This document shows, in pieces, positions 22,906-35,008 of a stretch of 64,000 bases of DNA (positions within the stretch are counted from its first letter, which is position 1; each line of letters begins with the position of its first letter). The translations under genes and the position numbers were made by a program. The DNA is from Wuchereria bancrofti. Lineage: Eukaryota > Nematoda > Chromadorea > Rhabditida > Onchocercidae. The notes under the pieces were generated by a model. That model was not told the origin of the DNA. It saw only the letters and a list, made by a program, of their open reading frames with translations, and made no database searches. The stretch covers positions 4,965,267-5,029,266 of the forward strand of contig SSBO01000009.1 in the NCBI GenBank assembly GCA_005281725.1. The letters run 5' to 3'.

Positions 22906-25717
22906 AGATTATGTGAAACTTATTTTTGATTTTTAAAAGTTCTCAAAATGATCTTTCATATCTGCAACTTAAAACAATTACATTTGCTTGTTCAATTGAA
23001 CAACTTTGATGCTAACTGTTTTTTCGTTCCAATTCTTTCTTTTATAAATTATTAAATTCTTACTACTTCATGAATTAACCTGATTTCTTTTATCACAATT
23101 TGAATAAAGTACTGCTACCGTTAAAAAAATTTTGTATTTTATATAAAATTAGAGTTGAAGATTTGATTGCTTGTGAGATTTCTAGAAAAATGAAGAAGTT
23201 AGCGTGTAGTTTATTTTTTTTATTTTCAAATATTAAAACTTTTGTATCAATGAAGCTAAAAAGCCGTCTACGTATAATCACAAATTTTAGCCTGAAATTT
23301 GTTCATAATTTGTTTAACTGAACAAAGTTTACGTTTCTCAAAGATTCTCTTTCAAACTGAGTGCTTAAAAGTTAAGAGGAAGTGGAAAGTTCGAAATAAT
23401 TGCAGTAAATAAAAAAGTAAGCAGTAATGATCGGATCTAAAGATAATCTAAAGATAATCAAGTAAAAGATTTTTTAAACAGTAAGAATTATAATTAATCA
23501 ACTTCCATTATAGATAATGAATTAAACAGATTAAATGTACTAAACTGGATTCTGAGACTGATAATAAAATCATGAGTTTAAGAAGAAGGCAATTTCTAAA
23601 ATTATGTCTTTTTTTTTCATTTCTAGTAAAACAGCCAACTTGTTCATGTTTTGTCGAATGACAAATAGTAACATACTAAAACGATAAATGGATTTAGTCA
23701 TGTGTCCATGATTTTTTTTTTTTTTTGGTTTCGGAACTTAATTGGGCTACCACTTGTTAGTGGTACTTGTTAGTGAGGGGCTGCGTAGACTGCATTTTTA
23801 TAACTGTTTAAGTTCAAAAGAATTCATGAACTGCAGGAAATTTATGATGGTCTTTTAAAAAAATCTTGAATTGTTGGTTTCGAAAATCGAATGATTTAAA
23901 GGAAGGATGATAAGTTATAAATGTTTTAAAAAACCTACTGGTAAAATTTTTCCGAAAATTCTGAACATATTTGTAAATAAAAAAAAAAAATTTCCTCCTT
24001 ATTGCTTCAGCTATCGTTATTGCTGAGATGATGATTAGTTAATCTGAGTGTATATTTTCTAATTAACATAAGTGCTGTTGCTAACGTAAGTGTCATTTTA
24101 CTGATTAGTTTATTTGTCATAAATGATATCTCTTCGTCTTTAAGGCATATCTACTTTCAATTCTCGCTGATGCAGGCATAACTTTAAAATAGCAAATTGT
24201 TAGGTAAAGAGAAATGTCAATAGTAATTTATCTAAGAATTACTTTATCAGATTTCTGGCTTTGTTAAAACATTCCATTCTCTTGGATTGGCTATTTACAA
24301 ATAAGAAAAACCATTTTGAAGATAAAACTAATTTCCATTCAAGGCCTATTTTTTGAAATCTTTACAATTTCAGATGAATCGATGAAAAAGTCTTTTAAAA
24401 AGAAATTCAATTGAAAGCTAAAAAATCTAATAGCCAATCAAATATCAATAAATGAATGGCTTAGCAATCAAAACTTGACATTCAATACAAACACAAAATT
24501 CAAAAAGTAACAGCAACGCTTTATTTTATAGTCATTGTATGTTTATTAAAGAATGAAATAAGTTAACGAGCCAAAATTACGTTGGGAGTTTATTGCTGAA
24601 TAAGTTCATTAAGTGAGTCATGTGGACAGAACTACACTGGCTATGAACAAGCTACTAAATGAGCTAAAAACCTGAAATGTATGAAATGGAAATAGTATTA
24701 TGATCGAAGTGACACGAATTAATATACTTGGTAATATCAGTGAGAAAGCTTAATTACATTCAGAGATTGTCGGAAAACTGAAGAAAATCATAATATGTTA
24801 ATGCAATAAAGATTTTTGTATAAATTATTTCTTAAGATAAAGGATTATTCACATTAAACAAAAATAAACTACAATGTTTTCCAATATCCATCGATGAATC
24901 TGTTATCTAATGTAAATCGTATAACGCAGTTATACACATTTGGTACGCTAATCATGTAAACCATGTACGCATATCCGATATGCTATCATGAAAAAGAAAT
25001 TTTTGTCTTTTGTACCAATCTTATCCATTGTTTTAGTTATTTACACATATTCCAAAATTGTATTTTTTTTATAGCCCAACCCACTTGTCTATAATACATA
25101 AATATCCTAGTCCTTATATAATGACTTGCAACGAAGCGCATTAGAGTAAGGAGTTGTCACTCGATGACAACTCCTTACTCTTTTTATAGTGGAAGTTGGT
25201 CTATAACATTACGTCAATTAACTTCTAGGAGTGACTGGAAGACCTCTGCGACAGTATTTCGACATTGCAACAGATTGGGTTTATATCACAAAGAAAGTTA
25301 ACTGAACAAACAGCTGAACCTTTCAACCATCGAATATAAGTTTACAGGTTCTAACATTCTAGACAATGCATGAATTAAGTACAGTTGAAAGATGAGCATT
25401 AGATAAACAATTTCTCACTTGAGGTCTAAAATGCTAAGGGTTATTCCAATAAAGACAATCTTTAGTCTACAAATTTCTATCTTATAGATTCTCTTACTAT
25501 CATCTCGTCCATATCATTTAACAGTAACAATGTTATTCATCTGACATTTCCTAAGTTCACAGTCATAATTTACACGTATTTTTTTGAACTAATTCACGAA
25601 GAATTTTTGTTTATTGTAATGTTTAGAAATTATTTCATTTTTAGGGTTTTCTTTTTTGGCATATAGTTTTGAAAAGAAAGTGATTTTTATTTCTTGGTCT
25701 TTTTCTTTTGCCGATAT
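22906..25717. other. Intergenic, no gene recognised
   Basis: AT-rich sequence upstream of the NCKX start; its promoter is expected near 22906-23400. Apart from the perfect hairpin at 25143-25181, I see nothing: no ORF with splice support and no RNA gene. Confidence 0.45.
25143..25181. repeat. Perfect 17-bp hairpin, 5-nt loop
   Basis: agagtaaggagttgtca, loop ctcga, then its exact reverse complement, followed by a T run. In a nematode intergenic region this is not a bacterial terminator. Confidence 0.95.
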
Positions 25718-26086
25718 TTAAAGTTCAACGATGCTTACGTCGGGGTCAAAATACGCATTATTGCATCTCAATTTTTCCACAGATTCTTTTCGAACAGTTA
25801 TCAATGTTAACTGCCAAAATTCAAGAAATTTTAAAAGAGTCTCTACAAACCCTGGTCCTGCGGGAGATTTATTCAGATCCTGGACAGGAAGTTCTGCAAT
25901 GACTAAATTATAGTGATGCAGCTCTGTCACCATTGCCCAGCAATACGTAACATATTGTAGCAAACCATTTCCAGACCGTAGGTTTCTGCGTGGATTGCTA
26001 AAATTTACTTCGTATCGTTGAATAACAACGATGGAGTTTGTGCGACTACTGAAGTTGAAATGAAAATCGTAATTTTGTCTTCGCAT
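25718..26086 (-). CDS. Hypothetical 122-codon ORF
   Basis: Single open frame from ATG at 26086 to TAA at 25718. The composition looks protein-like (few low-complexity runs; residues such as YCWAMVTELHHYNLVIAELP), but I recognise no family. It could be a one-exon gene or the 3' exon of a gene whose other exons I did not find: an internal TTCAACTTCAG at about 26044 could act as an acceptor with the frame kept. It lies 348 bp downstream of the next minus-strand gene, compatible with an operon-like arrangement. The antisense frame is also partly open, which lowers confidence. Confidence 0.35.
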   Translation of the reverse strand: MRRQNYDFHFNFSSRTNSIVVIQRYEVNFSNPRRNLRSGNGLLQYVTYCWAMVTELHHYNLVIAELPVQDLNKSPAGPGFVETLLKFLEFWQLTLITVRKESVEKLRCNNAYFDPDVSIVEL

Positions 26087-26434
26087 GAGGGGGAAATTCG
26101 ATAAAAACCTTCAGCTTACACAGGTAGCAGTAAGTTTGGAATTATTTTTATCTAAAGTTTACTTCACAAAAGAAACCAAGCGACCATCTTAAATGTTCTT
26201 AACGTAAATGTGCACTGAGTTTGTTCTTTTTAGGGATTAAACTATCTTACGATATTTCAGTTTTACTAAAAGAAATTTTGTTCTGCACTCATTTATACTA
26301 TTAAAAATGAACATAAAGAATAAAAGTATAATTAAAGTAGTGCTAGCTTCATTAAATAAATGATTCAAGAAGTGAGAGGGACAATAGTTTACTATCACTT
26401 GACCGTGAAATAGCCGTATATAACAGGATAAGTC

Positions 26435-29400
26435 TCATCTGTACCAACCGATTAAAATGATAGCAGCTGGAAGTACACTTAAAATTGGTATCATAAGTAT
26501 CACTGCTCTGATAGCATAATTAAAGCGCACTTCATCAATTATTTCATACCTGACCACAGACTCCTGCAAAAGTTTATTTTTTCTTCTGGACTTTACATTT
26601 CATTTGAATAATCTATTGTAAGGAAAATATCGACTGCTGTGCATAGCATTTTCTCTTTAGCCATCATGACAAAAACATTTAAATTAAAACACTCCTCGGT
26701 CAGACTATTGTTATCAAACTTCGTGTTGTTTTCTAAATCTCTTGAATTGTAATTAACATTTGAGATTTAATTATTTGGTAAAAATTGCAGTGAAACTAAA
26801 TTGGGTTTGTGTATCACAACATTAATTACAGAAATCGAATAAGCTTTGGAATTGCAGTCTAATACCTTAAAAATATTCATTCGTGTCTTTGATTCAACAA
26901 TATTTTCATACAACATTAGCACAAATTCTTCGAAGTTCGGGCTTTTGTATCTCTTAGCATCCATATAACCACTGCAATTGAAAAAGAAAATCATAGTTTG
27001 CCTGATGATAAAAACTTGATATCGTTTCAGATTCAAACCTTCATCCTTTTCTAATTGTCCTTCTCACCACAATAAAGTTTCGACTAACCAAATGAAGTTT
27101 AGCAATAAAAAAGTTCCGTGATAAAATTTAAACCATGGGATTTGGAAGTTTTATTCGTCTTTGGTAATGTTTTTGATGGCACAGACAGAAAATTATTTGA
27201 AAAACAGCTCGAAAAAAAACATATTCTCATAATATACATATGATATAATATATTTTAGTATTACTATTATTATTAATAATATAATAATAATAATATATAT
27301 CACAGTCATTGTCTCACTATCATTGCCTCAATTGTTAAGTGCTTGAAGATTCGAATGATGTCAACAGAGAGCTACAAAATGGTTCAGAGTTGATGCTGCG
27401 GAAGATTTCACTTACCTTTCATCAAATCGCGCGATACAGTACCATTCCGTTTGATTGACTATTTTTGTCTGATACATAGTAATATAATTAGCCAAGTCTC
27501 GCTGTAAAGAGATGTTTTCGGAATTTTTTTTATGGATTTCCGTGAAACTGACTGCGTATTTCTTGGATTCAAGCAATCCAATAGTGAGTTGAGCTTTGCT
27601 CTTGTAGATATCTGTAAATGAATGACTATTGAGCCAATCTATCGTTAACGATTTTGGAAAAGATCGAGCGATATTCTCAATATCTCATGTATATCATTCG
27701 TGCATATTTCAATTTGATCACGAAAAATCAGTAACTACAAAAGATATTAAAGTAACTAAAATGTGAAAAATTGACTGCAACAAATGTTTATTAAATTTTA
27801 TGTTTATCTTCCCCAGAAAATTTCGATTTAGTCGTTAAAGTGACTAAAAGCTAATTGTTGTCATAGAGAGAAGAGATCTGTTTTCTCCAATTCAAATTTA
27901 ATTCAAACTGATGTTTTTATTTCTTTCATTTCTTAAATACAAGAAGAAGACGTAATCTTTATGTATAAAACCGGAAATGAAATTGCTGAAAATAAGTGAT
28001 CCTACCACTAAAGACACTTAAACTTTTTGTCTAGACTTGGTTACATAAATCCGTCTCATACCCTGACCAACTGACCATGTCATTACCCACTGGATAGCTG
28101 ATGGATTCTTTATTTCGCTGCTTAAGATCTTACTCGTACAATGTCTAATAGTCTTCATGTAGTAGAAGAGGATGAAATGTTTAGCAGCAGAGAGAGAGAG
28201 ACAGACATTAGATTAAGATTTTTTAAGCAAACCGTCATTAGCAAGTTGCTCTACATAAACATTGTCGAAAATATTCATCTCATAAAAGCCGGCACGACTG
28301 GATGTATCATTGGTAATGAGAACAATATTACTATTCTCTTTCAAGAATAATGATGTACTTCTTGTCCTGAAATTTTTAATTGGAATTAATGCAATAAAAT
28401 TTTGCACTACCAATGAAAAATGTGTTCTGCAATGTTCTAGTAAATTTTTTTGTTGCAATTAATTTCGAACCAGTACATCTGGATAAACATAATTTATAGC
28501 GATGCCAGATAAAAACTTCAGATTGTCAATTTTTAGATTCATTTTCTAATCTCTGAAATAATTTTCTAATAAGACAGTAAATCTTTCGAATTTACCAGGA
28601 CCTTAGACTATTTCGGTTCGTCAATAAAATCTATAACCACTAAACGCAAGATTGAAACTATTTTAAATGTTATGGCATGAAAATTTTTACAAATGTTAAG
28701 CGTATTTAACGATCATCTACAGTGGATTTAACTATTAAATATTGCTATCTGATTACTAACAATGCCGGAAATTAGGCAAAGGTTGTGCAGTCATATGTTC
28801 TAAGAAATTAACCTGATAAACTTTATATGAGGCTCACTGTTGAAGTATGTAATTTTTTCAAGCATGTTATCCGATAAGGCGCAGAAGAAGCTGAAGCCTT
28901 TGTCGAATAGTATCAAATTGGTGCATGTTTTTTGGTGTTCGTAAATGAATAAAAGCCTGCTGACATCATCTGGATTACAGTAGAATAGTTTGCCTACAAA
29001 ATGCTGCATTAATTTTTATATTCTATTATCATAATTAAGAATGTATGCATCCACTAATAAAATGACGATGATATTAATGCGTCAATTGCGATATGCTTGG
29101 ATGGGATAAAACATTTCAAATGTGATAACTGATTTGCCAAATGATTTAATGAAGAATAGTGGCAGAGATTCAGGTCTATGAAACCTGTTATTAATAATAA
29201 TTATGGCGGCTTAATAATACATAATTGTAGATACTTTTGCACTCATAAATTAGGAAAAATTATTTCACTGAAAATGTTGTAGCATTAGCAACAGATATAC
29301 TAAAATCTTTCAACGAACAGATCCTTGCTATCTTCTATTTTATAAGTCTTCTCATAGATGGTATTTTTAGAAAAATTTCAGTCAGCAACAAACCACTAAA

Positions 29401-29863
29401 TTTCCAGTCGCAACTAACAACAACTGCGAAGCGCGCTTGACGCAAAAAGAGCACAATTAGCTGTCTACTTTGCAAAATATGGATATTGACACCGTAGCAA
29501 ACTTTTCTTCTGTCTGAATCAATCAGTTTTAATTCCTTCAGAAAATTTGAATTTGGTATCTGCAAAATAGCGATAAAAGATGTCGGACAAGAAAGAAGTA
29601 CAGAAAACTTCTATGTATTATGAGATTTAGAATATTACTTTACTGCGATGCCAACATCTTAACCTGCTAATAGAATTGTCAATCATTTCAAATCTCACCA
29701 GAGAATCGGGCATTATGAATATTGTGCAAGCACTCGTGACTCCCACGATGCTGGAACTATCATTGATTGCATGGAAATAATTAAGATCAAGATAATTTCT
29801 AATATTGCAATCCCTTGCTTGAATAACAGTAAGTAAGTGCAACATTATTACAACAAATAACAT
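26435..29863 (-). CDS. Unrecognised type I membrane protein, possible CUB-like ectodomain
   Basis: Seven exons (minus strand): 29863-29699, 29559-29394, 28993-28813, 28366-28233, 27611-27416, 26971-26866, 26563-26435; 358 aa. Every junction agrees in phase with GT-AG ends, which strongly supports a real gene. Visible: an N-terminal signal peptide (LFVVIMLHLLTVIQA, cleavage likely before RDC); an ectodomain with scattered Cys residues (motifs KVCYG, SCDWKFS, FYCNPDD, KTCTN, WYCIARF) and NxS/T sites (NDSSS, NDTSS, ENIS, NQTEW); one C-terminal span (VILMIPILSVLPAAIILIG) and a tail of three residues (WYR). The stretch LKENSNIVLITND...GFYEMNIF resembles the end of a CUB domain; this is a weak resemblance. 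Function unknown; a nematode-restricted surface or secretory protein is the simplest guess. Confidence 0.72.
27238..27302. repeat. AT-only simple repeat
   Basis: Run of ATT/AAT trinucleotides (tattattattaataatat and onward) in the intron between exons 5 and 6 of the membrane-protein gene. It can fold on itself. Confidence 0.8.
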
Positions 29864-32123
29864 TCAAAGCTTAGTTTTTTCCTGAAATTTACACAACAAT
29901 TATTGTTATATTGTGATATAAATTACACAAATATTTGCAACTGAGTTTGAAATTGCAAAATTTCCATTTCAACAACATGTATATGATCCATTTACATTAT
30001 AATAGATACTGTCGTTTCATTCAAAAAAATTCAACGAAATTTCCAACCCTTCTGTAGTGCATCTAAGCACACCACACTTTCATTAAATAACAAATGCAAA
30101 ATTTTGGAACTCTTTCGAAACCTATATTTCAAAAATCAATGCAAAAAATTTGCAGAGAATATGCAAAACACTTCCAAATCTCATATGCAAGCAATGAGGT
30201 ATGCATTACTATCCCAAATTTTCATAAAATAAAGTTTAAAATTCTCTAATTTATCAATGCTGATATAAACTTTGGTAAGGAATGTAATCAAACACTAAAC
30301 ATACGGAGAAAAAAACAAAATTTCAAAAGATTTCCGATGAAATTAATTCCAATACACGTGCACACGTTCGAAAATTATGAAGTTTGTTGTTGTAATGCTG
30401 CGATTGGTTTTAATCTGGTTGCAGTATCATGAGTGCAAATGTTCTATCATATAATACTTTTCTATTTCTTCTCCCAGAATGTAAAAAGTATTTAGAATGA
30501 TTATGGAATTTTTAGCTAAAAATCTCAATTCCGTGTTAATGTGTCAATCAATGTGAAATTCATGGTCCTTTCAGGAATTTTAAAAAATTGAACAATAATA
30601 GAAAGCGCTGAATAAACTTATCAGTGAGCGCTGTTGGTAAAATTGAATATGCAATCAAATGAGCCAGGAAGGAGAAGAGAACCAGAAATAAATGAAGTCG
30701 TATTGTGATTGAAATGAACGAAGGAATTAATATATTTGCTGCTGTTAATGAGTAGAGCTTAATTAGATTCAGAGATCTATGCTCATCTATTATTAAAACA
30801 GAATAGTTGAAGAAAAGAGCTTCCTACTTCCGTTTCTACACTTTGCAAGAACGGAAAAAAGCAGAAACCAACACTGACTCAATCGAGAAACTTGAGATAA
30901 ACGTGTCAAAGATTCGTCATCCCATTTTCGCTTCTATCTCGTGCTCAGTAAAGAATGCCGAAAGAAAATCCGAGATGGCGGAAAACATGATGAGAATATT
31001 GAAAATAAAGAGGATATTTTTAAAGTTACAAAACGAGAAAATAAAAAAAAAGGAAAAAACTTGTATAAGTGTTCCAACGAAATATTATATTTATGCAGCA
31101 GTATTAATGCAGAAATCCTGCATCTACAATCATAGATTAAATCGTCGTAGCTATGTGAACGGTATTTACAAGCAATTAAGTGTTATTAATTGTTGTACAA
31201 TCACTATTACAGTAAAATGAGTGTTTCGGACCGAAAATTATGAAAATTACATATCAGTAGTTCGTCATCTTTCTCTGTATGAAAGAGCCATCTTTCCTCT
31301 TCGTCACCAACTTTAAAAGTATTGTGAGCTATGGTCGTCGTCACTGTAGTACTGATCACAAAATACTCTGTAATCATTTATATTTGATTCCCCAAGTAAC
31401 AAAACTATGGCCACTCCTTCATCCTTACTAGCATTTTCTAATTCGTTCAGATATGCACAAATGATGATCTTTAGAAAGAATGAATAAAAATTCACAACAT
31501 CACGTTATCGTTCAATTGTCAGCTCTTATTTTACGGTATTTAAAGTTTTTCTCACCAATACTTTTCCTTCCCGATCGGTATTTCAGGTAGATAGATTGTC
31601 TTATTTATGTTCATCCTCACATTATTTGTTGAGAATCTTTTGTATCCAAAACTACCCGCTAGGCACCCATTTCTTCGTGTTTTATATGAGAAAATGTTCC
31701 ATGTTAATTCTCTAAATACAATTTAATCCTAACACGGGCAAACGCCTCAAATTCTTTAAATTGTACTGACAGGCTCTAAATGGTAAACTGTTTATTATTT
31801 GTCATTATTTGATATTCAAAGGCAAAGAATCACAACTTTCTTTGCCTAAACAATAGTCTTTTCATTTCAGATTTCTATTATAGATTGAAAAAGACGATAA
31901 GAAACATTCCCTTGCTAGCAAACACCAATTATCAGTAGGTTGTCTTCAACAAAATACTATCATTTAATTTATCTTTATAAATTACAGCATTCCTCACAGT
32001 TTAAAATGGAAATAACGGTTAGTCATGTATACATCTATATATCACTTGTCATTATCACTCTGCACATTTCTTAATACTATTATTATAATTTTCATCAAGA
32101 CTAAACGCTATAAGTTATCATTT
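29864..32123. other. Intergenic, no convincing gene
   Basis: Holds the expected promoter of the membrane-protein gene (from 29864) and the 3' flank of the coiled-coil gene. A 137-codon plus-strand frame (30807-31220) is Lys-rich with no splice or family support. A minus-strand frame at 31313-31495 ends YYSDDDHSSQYF and could be an isolated terminal exon, but no partner was found. Confidence 0.4.
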
Positions 32124-33591
32124 TTAAAACCCATTTTCTTCACTTTCATGATTTGTTAGCGAGCTTTGTGTTTTGCTTGTGTCAATAGATGTCGCTTCGG
32201 ACGATATTTCCATACTTTTGAAACTATCACTAATCTTGTTTGTGAAACATTTCATATCTTTGAACATGCGCTGCAGAAATTTGTTTTCATGGCTTATTTG
32301 CGAATAACGCTTCATTACTCGACTTTCCAATGCATCGATCTTCAATTATAAATTAATTTTATCTTTGGGTAAGCCTCGAACAATTTTTAGAAATTTACAG
32401 TAAAAAAGAAAGACCAAAAGGAACTTTCATGGGCTAAATAATTGCTGCTAATCTATAAATGTGAATAATAAAGTCTAATAACTAATACCTCTTGAAGCTC
32501 TGTTTCATTGCGTGCAATCCAGTTTAACAAACTACGTTTTAGTCGTTTTGCATACCATCGTTGATTGTCCTGAATCTCAAAAATTGATTCTCATGTTAAT
32601 TTTATAAACAAATTGCATATTCCGCTAAAAAATGACTACATGAGCATATTCTTTTTATCGACATATTACATTAAAAGGAAAAAAAAACTTGCTTTTATAT
32701 TCTATTATCAAAACAATAAATAAGCAGTACTTTATCTGTGATAATTTGGAACTTCGTTTCATTGCTAGCCAAAGATTCAATATAATCAATAAGATCATCA
32801 AGCAGATATTGCTCGTGACTAATTCGAGCAGCTGTCAATGAGTCCTCTGGGATCTGCGGATATTTCAAGTCTTATTTTGACAGAAATTATTTAAATAACT
32901 CAGACATTCCATATTTTTTCATCTACCAATCAATAAATAATTGATAAGCAATGATGAACCATCTAATCACATTAAGTCAACCAGTCTGAGGTTTACAGCA
33001 ATAACAAAAAGGCCGGATAGAAAAGGAACGAAATCATCTACAGCATGCTTGGAAAGAGTTTATCAAAAGTTATTCGAGTAAAGATGAGTTCCGAGTCTTA
33101 AACTACACTGCAAAAGAACAATGATCAGGAACTTTGAAGCATCGAAAATTGAAGGGATTTTATTTTTTATTTTTTGTGATGAATTGTTACATTTAATAGT
33201 TCGCTTGTTCGAATTCTACAAATAGATAATTCTCCTTCCGACTTTTTAATACGAGCTGCAATGAGGAATTTTAAATTCTCGCTTGATCAATGTATTGAAA
33301 ATATTTATTAACGTCAATCTTTCATTCCAATATTTATTAACGTCAATCTTTCATCCTTCTTCTTTCTTCCAAATACTTTCTAGTTCGGAGAACTTCTAGT
33401 TCAATCTATAAAGTATTTGATCTCGAGATTTCCAAGCATCTACCTAAAACTTGCTTTAAAATACAATCACGCGTTGTATCTTCCGGGAAAGTTTCATGTG
33501 ATGTCGATGGTCTAAGTCTGCCACCCAGATTGAAATGCACCCGAGCATGACGTCGTCCCAGCATCCGAGCCCGACCTCGTACATTTTGCAT
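32124..33591 (-). CDS. Unrecognised 186-aa charged, probably coiled-coil protein
   Basis: Four exons (minus strand): 33591-33451, 32853-32731, 32569-32489, 32339-32124; all junctions phase 0. The start has a good context (AAAAAAATGC). The N-terminal 35 residues are strongly basic (RGRARMLGRRHARVHF) and unlike the rest. A middle acidic helix (DDLIDYIESLA) is followed by a helix-rich stretch (WYAKRLKRSLLNWIA, ALESRVMKRYSQISHENKFL) that should form a coiled coil, and a Ser/Thr/Glu-rich tail ending EENGF. The donor of exon 1 (CAA|GTTTTA) is weak. I recognise no family. The architecture resembles small structural subunits such as kinetochore or vesicle-adaptor components, but that is only a guess. 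Confidence 0.65.
33300..33355. repeat. 29-bp tandem repeat, two units
   Basis: aatatttattaacgtcaatc plus tttcat occurs twice, period 29, in intron 1 of the coiled-coil gene. Confidence 0.9.
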
Positions 33592-34201
33592 TTTTTTAGT
33601 CCTGATAATTGATGATTTAACGGAGTAATATAGGTAAACTTAAAAACTATAATAAATACAGTTAATAAAGCCAATAGTAAATAAATTTAGAATTTAACCC
33701 ATCCGAACGACACCAACTAGCGTTGTAACATAAGTCTCACCAAATCTGGCCGTCTGCTGCGAATCATAACGTCAGAAATAAACATCACCGTTAAACTTTT
33801 ACTATTAAAAACAATTATCAGCTAGCATAATCTATACGCCACAACTGACTTTTGCATATTTATCATTTTACTTACCTTCTTTGTTCGCCTGACCTTCACA
33901 TCTTTGTGTTTACAGATGATTTCTTACTGAAGGTGGGAAGGGACAGAAGATAAACAATTCGCTCAACTGACCTCTCACTTCCCTCATTACTGGCCAACTC
34001 ACTTAGAAGAAGAGAAATCGGTGAAAAGGATGGAAAATTTTCATGCTGTCACCGCGTTTCCATTAGTTACGTTCAGTTTCCTTTACTCGTGAGTGGGCGT
34101 TGAGGTGTTTTACTGATTACAAATGTTTAATAGTGTTGCTTGTTGGAGTAAAGTGATTTCAGCGGTGTTGGTTACAACGATTTTTTGCTAGAACAGTAAG
34201 G
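33592..34201. promoter_or_regulatory. Divergent promoter region, coiled-coil gene and SAYSD1
   Basis: The 610-bp spacer separates two start codons pointing away from each other. No specific element is recognised. A cag at about 34195-34197 just upstream of the SAYSD1 ATG could be a spliced-leader acceptor. Confidence 0.4.
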
Positions 34202-35008
34202 ATGAAATGTGTGGAGAGAAGACTGGCTGAATACCGAAGGAAAGGAGGTGCTGCTTATGGTAACAGTAAGGTTGTTAGGTTTTTATTATCAACAATAAGG
34301 TTGTAGTAATTTCTTATAATTATTTTAAAGAATTAAAACTTAATTTAGTTAAGTTGCTGGTCTGTCAAATAAAATTAACTTTTTTTTTTAATTTTTTGTT
34401 AGTTAATGGAATTAGAAATATTTTGATATGCAGTAGCAAAAATTACGTAGTTTCTCTGAAAAGAGGTAATTAGGATAGATTTTCACAGCAGTACAATTAA
34501 TTTGTACTGCTGTGAAAATATTGAAAGTATCAATCTGAATACATTTTAAGATAAGTGTCCGTACAGTTTTCAATATTTTGGGAGAAATTATGGGAACTTT
34601 AATTCCACTGAATTTCAGGTTCCAAATCGCGATGCGATTCATGAAAAGCAGTTTAGAAGTAGTGAGAACGTATCCATCCAGTTCACTGTTATCAACAGTT
34701 TTATAAATATTCTGCTAAAACCAGTCCGGCTGTGGTCATGTTTCTATTATCATTACCCGCATTCGTGCATAATTTTTGCAGTACTGTCATGGCTTTTAGT
34801 GCAGTGGTGTTTCACTTACATTGAATTTGGTCTTGTGTTTTTTCTTTTTTCGCTGTTTGTTTTTTTATTTATTAACTTAGGAAAACGAAAGTCGGGAGAA
34901 TTGAGCGCCTATTCTATATTTAATCCTCACTGCGAACGATTGCCTGGTACACTGACAGCTGAACATTTTGAAAGAGATTTGCTGAAAAGGAAAATACTGC
35001 GTGTATAG
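34202..35008 (+). CDS. SAYSD1: SAYSvFN-domain protein, SAYSD1-like
   Basis: Small membrane protein with the SAYSvFN domain. The mammalian protein sits in the ER membrane and has been linked to quality control at stalled, UFMylated ribosomes on the translocon. Two exons: 34202-34270 and 34619-35008, joined in phase 0 (AAG|GTTGTT ... TTTCAG|GTT); 152 aa (human 183). Visible: N-terminal VERRLAEYRRK, as in the family; two adjacent hydrophobic segments (about residues 70-86 and 89-110); then the diagnostic RKSGELSAYSIFNP followed by RLPGTLTAEHFERDL near the C-terminus. It lies 990 bp upstream of the HEATR5 start on the same strand. The domain call is firm; the ER role is carried over from the family. 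Confidence 0.88.
34479..34519. repeat. Perfect 18-bp hairpin, 5-nt loop
   Basis: attttcacagcagtacaa, loop ttaat, then the exact reverse complement. It lies in the single intron of the SAYSD1-like gene. Confidence 0.95.

Noticed and set aside
25143..25190. Bacterial-type terminator or bacterial insert
   Set aside because: Hairpin plus T run fits the form, but all neighbouring genes are intron-bearing animal genes and no bacterial ORF is nearby.
30807..31220. 137-codon plus-strand open frame
   Set aside because: Lys/Ile-rich as expected of A-rich DNA; no domain, no neighbouring exons.
31313..31495. Minus-strand frame ending in an acidic tail
   Set aside because: Could be a terminal exon, but no acceptor-matched partner was found and the neighbouring coiled-coil gene already has its own stop.
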